Part shown: positions 1 through 4,773 of the stretch, piece by piece
How the letters are laid out: every line of letters starts with the position of its first letter
Numbering within the stretch: the first letter of the stretch is position 1
From: Candidatus Hydrothermarchaeota archaeon
Lineage (GTDB): Archaea; Hydrothermarchaeota; Hydrothermarchaeia; Hydrothermarchaeales; BMS3B
Length of the DNA stretch: 11,246 nt
Reading direction: 5' to 3'
NCBI GenBank assembly: GCA_015521945.1
Contig: WANG01000049.1
Coordinates: 1 to 11,246, forward strand
Notes under the pieces: generated by a model
Told to the model about the DNA's origin: nothing
What the model saw: only the letters and a program-made list of their open reading frames with translations
Databases searched by the model: none
Position numbers and translations under genes: made by a program

Positions 1-12
1 CATAGCAATACC

Positions 13-20
13 TTAAATAT
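13..20 (+). promoter_or_regulatory. TATA-like box before the stress-protein gene
   Basis: The sequence TTAAATAT lies about 25 bases before position 41, so transcription would start close to the ATG at 43. This fits a leaderless or nearly leaderless archaeal message. The element recognised by TFB would lie just upstream, where the window begins, so it cannot be judged fully. Confidence 0.35.
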
Positions 21-42
21 GAGTAGTGGTTAAATGCTACTT

Positions 43-540
43 ATGAAAAAGGCGCTGGTAGCCTTTGATGGAAGTGCCATCTCCTTCAAGGCACTCAGCA
101 TGGGGGTGAAGCTTTCTAAAAATCTTGGCACGGAGCTTTACATAGTTTATGTGGCGCCCATGAGCGAGGTGTTCAACCCCAACCTTCTCGGAGAGGCGCA
201 GTTTAAGGAGACCCTGGAGTCCATCAGGGAGAAGGGGGAGGATTTGCGGGATATAATAGGTGAGCGTGCTCTCAAAGCCCTTGAGGATGCCAGAGAGTAC
301 CTCAGCAGCCACGGTGTGAAGGCGGGCGAGGTCATACGTGTTGGCGAGCCCGCTCTTGAGGTGATTCACGCCGCCAGGGAGGTGGGAGCAGACATCCTCA
401 TAGTGGGGGTTGAGGCTGCAGACCCCGGCTCTGGCGATGGCTTCGTAAAGGCGGTGCTGCGCGAGTCACCCTGCAGCGTTCTCGTTGTTGCACCCGGGTG
501 GGCAACCCTATACCCGCGGGGCACCGGTGGGGAGGAGTGA
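43..540 (+). CDS. Universal stress protein (UspA family)
   Basis: A cytoplasmic UspA-fold protein of about 165 residues. The N-terminus KKALVAFDGS is the typical first strand and nucleotide-side loop of the family, and the C-terminus CSVLVVAPG is the typical last strand. I prefer the ATG at 43 because family members usually begin two or three residues before the first strand and the TATA-like box points there; an in-frame ATG at 34 is the alternative. The usual ATP-binding signature (G-2x-G-9x-G-S/T before the last strand) is degenerate: the sequence reads IVGVEAADPGSGDGFV, and the loop looks shortened. It may therefore not bind ATP in the usual way. The stop codon overlaps the next gene, suggesting coupled translation. 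The family is clear; the stress or partner it responds to is not. Confidence 0.88.
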   Translation: MKKALVAFDGSAISFKALSMGVKLSKNLGTELYIVYVAPMSEVFNPNLLGEAQFKETLESIREKGEDLRDIIGERALKALEDAREYLSSHGVKAGEVIRVGEPALEVIHAAREVGADILIVGVEAADPGSGDGFVKAVLRESPCSVLVVAPGWATLYPRGTGGEE

Positions 541-944
541 ACACGTTAGCTTTGCCTTTGTTATATGAGATGCTGGAGAAGGTGCTCAGGAACAAGTACA
601 TAGCCACGGTGCATGAGGGAGATGTGAGGGAGGAGGAGGTCGGCTTTGCGAGGCGCTACCTGCGGGCGAGCACCATGGAGGTGATGGATGAGGTTGTTCT
701 CTACCCCTTGGGGGAGAGCAGGCCCTACTTTCTGCGCCGGCGCGGGTACGTCGTGGAGGTTGACAGGCGCACCCACGCTGCCTACGTGCACGCCGAGCGC
801 GGGCACGTGCTCCTCGCTCCCGAAGCCATGGAGGCGCTGCAGCTTGAGAGCAGGGACACTGTGCTTATAGACCCCGTCACCCCGAAGCTTGACCTGGAGC
901 AGGTGCTCAGGGAGGTGCGCAGGGTGCTCGGGAGCAGCACCTAA
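537..944 (+). CDS. Conserved-looking hypothetical protein, translationally coupled to the Usp gene
   Basis: I do not recognise this protein of about 135 residues. The GTG at 537 overlaps the upstream TGA (GTGA) and is preceded by GGTGG at 526-530, a good archaeal ribosome-binding site. An upstream ATG at 498 lies inside the Usp gene and would add an unlikely tail; TTG at 552 and ATG at 570 are other options. The protein is soluble, with no signal peptide or membrane segment and no cysteine or CxxC pair. The N-terminal third is charged and helical. The middle alternates short strands (YPLGESRPYFLRRRGYVVEV), followed by GHVLLAPEAMEALQLESRD, whose rhythm loosely recalls an AbrB-type swapped hairpin. 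It ends in an acidic/basic helix. The AbrB resemblance is only an impression. It ends where the convergent gene ends, with overlapping stop codons. Confidence 0.72.
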   Translation: MNTLALPLLYEMLEKVLRNKYIATVHEGDVREEEVGFARRYLRASTMEVMDEVVLYPLGESRPYFLRRRGYVVEVDRRTHAAYVHAERGHVLLAPEAMEALQLESRDTVLIDPVTPKLDLEQVLREVRRVLGSST

Positions 945-1360
945 ACCCCCATCACCTGCACCACCACCCGCCGCTTCCTCTTCTTGGTGTCCAAGTTCAC
1001 CACCACCACCTGCTGCCAGGTGCCCAAGGTAAGCCTGCCGTTGACCACGGGCACCACCATGCTGGGTCCCAGCAGGGAGGCGCGCACGTGGGAGCTTCCG
1101 TTGTCGTCCCCCCAGGTCAGGTGGTGGGCGTAGTCCCCGTGCCTCGGAGCTATCCTCTCCAGCGCCTCCGGGATGTCCTTCCTAAGCCCGGGCTCGTACT
1201 CCATGGCTATAACGGCGCCCGTTGAGCCCGTAACAAAGACTGTGGCAATACCCTGGGTTATCCCGCTCTTCTCCACGAACTCCTGCACCTCCCTGGTTAT
1301 GTCGGCGAACCCCCTCTCCGCCTCCAGCACCACCTCAAGGGTGTAGCTCTCAACCTTCAT
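941..1360 (-). CDS. yjbQ: UPF0047 / YjbQ family protein (COG0432)
   Basis: A compact single-domain protein of 139 residues, the usual family length. The family hallmarks are all visible: GSTGAVIAMEYEPGL (residues 45-59), the YAHH segment (77-80), DDNGSSHVRASLLGPS (85-100) and the closing strand NGRLTLGTWQQ (107-117), then a basic tail. Bacterial YjbQ was reported to have a weak thiamin-phosphate synthase activity, but the physiological role of the family is unsettled. This protein carries GST where many bacterial members have HTT; from memory, GST is common in archaeal members. It starts at an ATG overlapping the ychF stop by four bases (ATGA), so the two are almost certainly co-transcribed. 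Its TAG stop overlaps the TAA stop of the convergent gene. Confidence 0.9.
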   Translation of the reverse strand: MKVESYTLEVVLEAERGFADITREVQEFVEKSGITQGIATVFVTGSTGAVIAMEYEPGLRKDIPEALERIAPRHGDYAHHLTWGDDNGSSHVRASLLGPSMVVPVVNGRLTLGTWQQVVVVNLDTKKRKRRVVVQVMGV

Positions 1361-2556
1361 GGTCTCACCTGTATCTTAATAACATCTAAGTGCTTTAAAG
1401 GCTCCTCGGCTGAGATTCGCCTGCCCGTTCTCACGTCAACGGCGCCGACGAACCTCTCCCCGAGGTCCGTGTGTATGGCGTATGCGAGCTCCCTTGCGGT
1501 GGAGCCACCCTCAAGCAGCAGCGCATCCGGCAGCACCCTCCCCTCGCTGTCGCACAGCCTGTGCTCATCCGCCACCGGGAACACCACTATCCTCCCCAGC
1601 AGCTCAAGCACCGCCGTGTTTATCACCCTCTGCACCCCGGTGCTCCCGTAGGGCTCAAGCACCCTCTCCTTTATTATCTTCAGCGCCTTCTTCTCCCTCT
1701 CCCCTGGGCTTTCAAGGAGCTCAAAGCTGCCATCCCCGGGAACGTACCTGATAACCCCCTGCTCCGCCAGCTCCCTTAGCACCAGCTCACCCATGGCGCT
1801 CACGGGTATCACCTCCCTCTCCGGGAAGCGCCTGCTCAGCGCCTCTATGCCCTGCTTCGCCGTGCCCACGTCAGCCTTGTTGGCTGCAATCAGCATGCGC
1901 CGTGAGGTTTTCCAGAGAGCCTCGCTCAGCGCCGAGAGCTCCTCCTCACCCCACCTCCCGGGGGGCTGCGAGAGCTGAGCCTCCCTGAGGGCGAGCTTTA
2001 CCTCCTTCTCACCCATGCCCAGCCCGGCGAGCACCTCCCCGAGCACCCTGGGCAGGCTCTCACCTCCCAGGGTGAGCCTCCTGGTAACCCTGCTCCAGTT
2101 GCGCTCCAGCACGCTCCTGTACCACAGCTTCACCTCCCTCTCCAGAAACTCCACATCCTCGCAGGGGTCGTGGGTACCTGGCCTAACAGGGTTGCCCTCG
2201 GCATCTGTACCCCCGCTGGCGTCCACAACGTGCACCAGCGCGGGCGCCCTGCGAAGCTCGTCCATGAAGCGGTTGCCCAGCCCCCTGCCGGCGTGCGCCC
2301 CCGGCACCAGCCCGGGCACGTCTATCATCTCCACGGGCACGAACCTGTAGCCGGAGATGCTCACCGAGTTCCTGGGCTGGGGCTCAACCCCGAACTCAGC
2401 CGCTGGCTCGGGCACCCTGACGAAGGCCACCCCGCGGTTCGCCTCAACGGTGGTGAAGGGGTAGTCGCCGGTTTCGGCGCTTGCCAGGGTGGCAGCCCTG
2501 AAGAAGGTGCTCTTGCCAGTGTTCGGCTTGCCCACCACTCCTATCTCCATGCTCAT
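1357..2556 (-). CDS. ychF: Translation-associated YchF-type GTPase/ATPase with TGS domain
   Basis: A cytoplasmic P-loop NTPase of the Obg/YchF clade, 399 residues, the normal archaeal length. Visible motifs are the P-loop GKPNTGKS (9-16), the switch-I region around DYPFTTVEAN (31-40), the G3 motif DVPG followed by LVPGAHAGRGLGNRF (79-97), and NKAD as G4 (226-229). A helical insert covers roughly 130-215. The last 75 residues form a TGS domain ending in EEPLKHLDVIKIQV. YchF/OLA1 proteins associate with ribosomes and bacterial members hydrolyse ATP; the retained NKAD in archaeal members suggests guanine recognition, but specificity cannot be read with certainty here. The start is the first ATG of an M-S-M sequence; the second ATG, at 2550, is possible. 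No clear ribosome-binding site precedes it. It is followed in an operon by the yjbQ-like gene. Confidence 0.93.
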   Translation of the reverse strand: MSMEIGVVGKPNTGKSTFFRAATLASAETGDYPFTTVEANRGVAFVRVPEPAAEFGVEPQPRNSVSISGYRFVPVEMIDVPGLVPGAHAGRGLGNRFMDELRRAPALVHVVDASGGTDAEGNPVRPGTHDPCEDVEFLEREVKLWYRSVLERNWSRVTRRLTLGGESLPRVLGEVLAGLGMGEKEVKLALREAQLSQPPGRWGEEELSALSEALWKTSRRMLIAANKADVGTAKQGIEALSRRFPEREVIPVSAMGELVLRELAEQGVIRYVPGDGSFELLESPGEREKKALKIIKERVLEPYGSTGVQRVINTAVLELLGRIVVFPVADEHRLCDSEGRVLPDALLLEGGSTARELAYAIHTDLGERFVGAVDVRTGRRISAEEPLKHLDVIKIQVRP

Positions 2557-2623
2557 AAGGAGCAGGGCGTGGTAGTTAAACCTTTGGGGTGGAGGTGCTT
2601 GAGAGGAGAGTTCAGGGGGAAGG

Positions 2624-2631
2624 GTTTATAT
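2624..2631 (-). promoter_or_regulatory. Candidate TATA box for ychF-yjbQ
   Basis: On the minus strand the sequence GGGAGGATATAAACC gives a purine-rich TFB-recognition-like stretch followed by ATATAAAC. Transcription would start near 2602, leaving a leader of roughly 45 bases before the ychF ATG. The position fits, but the leader has no strong Shine-Dalgarno sequence near the ATG. Confidence 0.45.
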
Positions 2632-2699
2632 CCTCCCATACTCAAATGTTTTGGTTTTTAATTCTTTTTTATTGTGAGAGAGATTATTTTATAGAATTA

Positions 2700-3170
2700 T
2701 CACATCCACACTTCAATGGTATCCTTCACGCATCCCCACGGCAATATTAAATCAGGGTTGCCATTGCAGAAGTACGCTGGCTGAGGATTTGGCTCCGGAC
2801 CGTCATTATGAGTTATATAGTGATTGTCGGTTGAGCGTATTGCCTGATATCTACACTGACCGCTTCCAAGCCTTTTAGTGAAATCTGTTGAGCTGTACGA
2901 AGACCCGATCCACGAGTGGCAGTAGCCTAATTGCTCCAGATAAGCCTCCGCATCTGGATAATACGTGGAAGTGCTTACGGAGGGGTCCCCATTATCGCAC
3001 CCTCTCTGTAATCCGCTATAGGTTCCACTGCTACACTCTCCTGTAGTATCACATGGGTTCTTACAGTTGCTCACAAAGCTGTCACAGCGCAGCTCTGCAA
3101 CAACGCCAGGAAGAGAGCTTATCAAGAGGGCTATTGATATAACCATGGCAAGTAATTTTAGTCCTTTCAC
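2700..3170 (-). CDS. Secreted cysteine-rich hypothetical protein
   Basis: I do not recognise this 156-residue protein. It begins with a textbook Sec signal peptide: MKGLK, a hydrophobic core at about 6-22, and a likely cleavage after VVA (residue 25). The mature part, about 131 residues, carries nine cysteines (29, 36, 40, 46, 58, 84, 106, 135, 147), four of them clustered in the first 21 residues as CxxxxxxCxxxCxxxxxC. It is also rich in Ser, Thr, Tyr, Gly and Asn and has a Pro/Asn linker near 124-131 (DGPEPNPQP). This suggests an extracellular disulfide-stabilised domain; the odd cysteine count leaves one free or available for a cofactor or dimer. The start is GTG at 3170, two bases after the upstream stop, with GGAAGGGA upstream as ribosome-binding site. 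The ATG at codon 9 would shorten the signal peptide. No membrane anchor follows. Confidence 0.8.
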   Translation of the reverse strand: MKGLKLLAMVISIALLISSLPGVVAELRCDSFVSNCKNPCDTTGECSSGTYSGLQRGCDNGDPSVSTSTYYPDAEAYLEQLGYCHSWIGSSYSSTDFTKRLGSGQCRYQAIRSTDNHYITHNDGPEPNPQPAYFCNGNPDLILPWGCVKDTIEVWM

Positions 3171-3172
3171 TT

Positions 3173-3964
3173 TTATTCCCTTCCGACCAGCTTTATTTCA
3201 AAATTTTTATTTTTACCTGAGTAGCTCTCCAGCTTTACTAAAATTCTGTCTTTAACATCTACCCAGTAGTATCTCGTTTCCTTTACCTTCCCTGATGCTT
3301 CATCTGTAATGGTCGCCTTTATCTTGAAGCATTTTCTTCCATCTACCACATCCCTACCCAGGACTTCAAAGTTATATCTGGTTTTTAAGGTCTCCCTTTT
3401 TCCCTTTTCTGCTGTAATTGTGCGCATGGTCCATTTTGCACCCTCCCTGAGCCCGAGCATCCAGTAGGAAAACATTGAAGCATCAGTTGAGAAAACGCCC
3501 TCATCGCTGAACCTTTCAGGATTTATGTTCTTCCCGATGCAGTACCCATTTTTTGCATTGTAATACCACGTATTTGTCCTGTTTCCTATTTTTAACGTTA
3601 TATTATCAACGGGATTGTAGATATAGTAATCTACAATTCTCTGAACCTCAAAATATCTACTTCCATTGATGATTCTTATTCCTTTAACCATGAACTTCTG
3701 CTTTTCAAAATAGTAACCCTCCCCGCTTATGGGTATTAAGCTCGTCTCATAGTAGAGTTGCTGGCCCGGAGTAAATTTTAGATATGTGTTGGGCTTAAGT
3801 ACGTCAATCTCATCCTTAATGACAAGTTTTTTGTTATTTATTTTTATTTCGGTTTCTGATACTTTTTTAGGCGTCTGTGATGCTATAAAAGCAAAACTTA
3901 TCAGAATGCTTATCAGAATCAGCAGGATAGATACTACTGTAACCTTGGCTATTTGCCCCATCAT
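3173..3964 (-). CDS. Membrane-anchored extracytoplasmic protein, possible LolA/DUF3108-like fold
   Basis: A protein of about 263 residues with one N-terminal membrane segment (about residues 8-28, ILLILISILISFAFIA) and no clear cleavage site, so probably an uncleaved anchor with the rest outside. The exported part is strand-rich. Its second half, with FEVLGRDVVDGRKCFKIKA (199-217) followed by ETRYYWVDVKDRILVKLE (229-246), has the look of the beta-sheet repeats of LolA-like/DUF3108 proteins (strand, turn, 'Y-W-D' strand). That assignment rests on pattern only. Cysteines at 142 and 212 may pair. Sequons N100-G-S, N121-I-T and N128-R-T could be N-glycosylated. I prefer the ATG at 3964 because GGGGGT lies five bases before it and the TATA box predicts transcription starting near 3986; an upstream ATG at 3988 would lie at or before that point. 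It is directly followed by the cysteine-rich gene in the same unit. Confidence 0.8.
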   Translation of the reverse strand: MMGQIAKVTVVSILLILISILISFAFIASQTPKKVSETEIKINNKKLVIKDEIDVLKPNTYLKFTPGQQLYYETSLIPISGEGYYFEKQKFMVKGIRIINGSRYFEVQRIVDYYIYNPVDNITLKIGNRTNTWYYNAKNGYCIGKNINPERFSDEGVFSTDASMFSYWMLGLREGAKWTMRTITAEKGKRETLKTRYNFEVLGRDVVDGRKCFKIKATITDEASGKVKETRYYWVDVKDRILVKLESYSGKNKNFEIKLVGRE

Positions 3965-3969
3965 TTTTA

Positions 3970-3974
3970 CCCCC
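3970..3974 (-). promoter_or_regulatory. Ribosome-binding site that decides the start at 3964
   Basis: GGGGG (minus strand, followed by T) lies five bases before the ATG at 3964 and eight before the ATG at 3961. No comparable site precedes the in-frame ATG at 3988. Confidence 0.55.
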
Positions 3975-4007
3975 AGGAGTTTTTGCATGTATTTACTGGG
4001 CTTTTAA

Positions 4008-4016
4008 TATATAAAA
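4008..4016 (-). promoter_or_regulatory. TATA box of the two-gene envelope unit
   Basis: On the minus strand AAGTTTTATATATTAAAAG contains a near-consensus archaeal TATA element. Transcription would begin near 3986, giving a leader of about 20 bases with a Shine-Dalgarno site before the ATG at 3964. A perfect palindrome begins about 13 bases upstream of the box. Confidence 0.65.
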
Positions 4017-4028
4017 CTTGCGAAAATG

Positions 4029-4043
4029 TTCGGATTTTCCGAA
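4029..4043. promoter_or_regulatory. Perfect inverted repeat, candidate operator
   Basis: TTCGGATTTTCCGAA is a palindrome with two six-base arms around three bases. It lies in the 64-88 base spacer between the regulator stop and the next gene, just upstream of the TATA box at 4008-4016. The size and symmetry suit a dimeric winged-helix protein, and the regulator gene ends nine bases away. It could instead be a small hairpin at the end of the regulator message, although no oligo-T run follows on the minus strand. Confidence 0.5.
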
Positions 4044-4052
4044 TACCCTCGC

Positions 4053-4559
4053 TTAATCGCGTGTACTCTGCGAAATTTTTCTCCAGCTTCTAAATGAATA
4101 AAATCCGAAGGCGCTGGCGATTAATATGAGGATTATTGAAAAGGTCAAATACGGAACAACAAGCGAATATTCGTGTTCCAGTCCAGGAGGTGGCCTGATT
4201 AGATATTGCAATGACCTTGAAAGGTTATCTAAACCAACAATCAGGAATATGACCGAGAAGGTAAAGGATATGGTAACTTTAAGGTACCCCCTGTAATTCA
4301 ACAATTTGTATCCTTTATTGGACAATTTGTAATAAACAAACTTATTTCCATGTTCCACTCTTTTAATCAGGTCAGCGTCTATCAGTATAGATAAATTCTC
4401 ATGTAGCGTGGATTTTGGAAGGTTTAAATGTTTTGAAAGTTCTGACAGGGTCATCTGCCTGTTGTTTAGTGATTTTAATATTTTAATTCTTTTTTGTGAT
4501 GATAACGCTTTAAATGTTTTTATATTAAATGAAATTATATCCGACAATCCAACCACCAT
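4053..4559 (-). CDS. Membrane-tethered winged-helix transcriptional regulator (ArsR-like)
   Basis: A 168-residue protein with a DNA-binding winged helix at about 15-90 and two membrane segments behind it. The N-terminal part is classic ArsR-type: KALSSQKRIKILKSL (17-31), TLSELSKHLNLPKSTLHENLSILIDADLI (37-65) as helices 3-5, and a wing GNKFVYYKLSNKG (71-83). Membrane segments follow at about 93-111 and 133-156, with roughly 20 residues between them (containing IRPPPGLEHEYS) outside the cell, and a basic C-terminus inside. Both ends are cytoplasmic, so the DNA-binding part is held at the membrane. No metal-binding cysteines of the ArsR kind are seen. The ATG at 4559 fits the TATA box at 4590-4597, which predicts a leader of only about nine bases. 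The two exported-protein genes and the palindrome lie directly downstream and are its most likely targets. Confidence 0.88.
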   Translation of the reverse strand: MVVGLSDIISFNIKTFKALSSQKRIKILKSLNNRQMTLSELSKHLNLPKSTLHENLSILIDADLIKRVEHGNKFVYYKLSNKGYKLLNYRGYLKVTISFTFSVIFLIVGLDNLSRSLQYLIRPPPGLEHEYSLVVPYLTFSIILILIASAFGFYSFRSWRKISQSTRD

Positions 4560-4562
4560 GCT

Positions 4563-4652
4563 TTATTTATTATAATTGTTTTTGCTGCGTATATTTATTT
4601 CCTCATCCACAAGGAGCCTGTCAAACCTCATGTGTGTGCTAAAGTTTGGCAT
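4563..4652 (-). CDS. Possible leaderless 29-codon ORF upstream of the regulator
   Basis: From ATG at 4652 a short frame runs to TAA at 4563-4565, beginning MPNFSTHMRFDRLLVDEE and ending RSKNNYNK. It is in the same frame as the regulator and stops three bases before its ATG. A strong TATA box at 4675-4683 predicts transcription starting near 4654, exactly at this ATG, as in leaderless archaeal genes. It could be a leader peptide, a small protein, or the decayed front end of a longer regulator. A frame this short can easily be chance. Confidence 0.25.
   Translation of the reverse strand: MPNFSTHMRFDRLLVDEEINIRSKNNYNK
4590..4597 (-). promoter_or_regulatory. Candidate TATA box of the regulator gene
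   Basis: The minus strand reads GATGAGGAAATAAATATACG, a purine-rich stretch (possible TFB site) followed by TAAATATA. Start of transcription would be near 4569, nine or so bases before the ATG at 4559. Confidence 0.45.
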
Positions 4653-4674
4653 ACTTAATTACTCTCACAAAACT

Positions 4675-4683
4675 TTATATAAA
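4675..4683 (-). promoter_or_regulatory. Strong TATA box in the 214-base spacer
   Basis: CCTGAAATTTATATAAAG on the minus strand combines a TFB-like CTGAAA with a consensus TATA element and would serve the regulator or the short ORF before it. The box is nearly symmetrical: read on the plus strand, CACAAAACTTTATATAAA is also promoter-like and would produce an RNA antisense to the radical SAM gene. The rest of the spacer (4690-4773) shows no gene, RNA or terminator that I can recognise. Confidence 0.5.
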
Positions 4684-4773
4684 TTTCAGGCCACTCCCTC
4701 ATCCCCCCTGTAAATCCCTTAGGAGACTGCAATACCGCCAAGTTAGGTTGTTTTACCCCGCTGGCTGGGAGAG

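Larger units (their letters stand above)
2640..4690. other. AT-rich accessory island
   Basis: Base composition changes abruptly here. The flanking genes are GC-rich with G/C at nearly every third codon position, while the three genes here use many A/T-ending codons and their spacers are AT-rich. Nothing like a transposase, integrase, tRNA or flanking direct repeat was seen at either edge. Either recent horizontal transfer or relaxed selection on surface genes could explain the composition. The boundaries are judged by eye. Confidence 0.6.

Noticed and set aside
2170..2661. Plus-strand open frame of 163 codons opposite ychF
   Set aside because: His/Pro/Gly-rich low-complexity translation, opposite the conserved P-loop and G3 motifs of ychF.
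2646..2668. T-rich run on the plus strand as a terminator
   Set aside because: The T run is on the plus strand, where no gene ends; the neighbouring genes are on the minus strand and would see an A-rich run.
2700..3170. Halocin C8-like bacteriocin precursor
   Set aside because: The protein has a Sec-type signal and a different cysteine spacing from the halocin C8 peptide as I recall it; only the general cysteine richness is shared.
2640..4690. Integrated mobile element
   Set aside because: The AT-rich island has no integrase, transposase, tRNA or recognisable flanking repeats; composition alone is not enough.
4690..4773. Possible C/D box or other small RNA in the spacer after the radical SAM gene
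   Set aside because: GGATGAG and CTGA on the minus strand only loosely resemble C and D boxes, lie about a dozen bases apart, and no C'/D' pair or stable stem was found.
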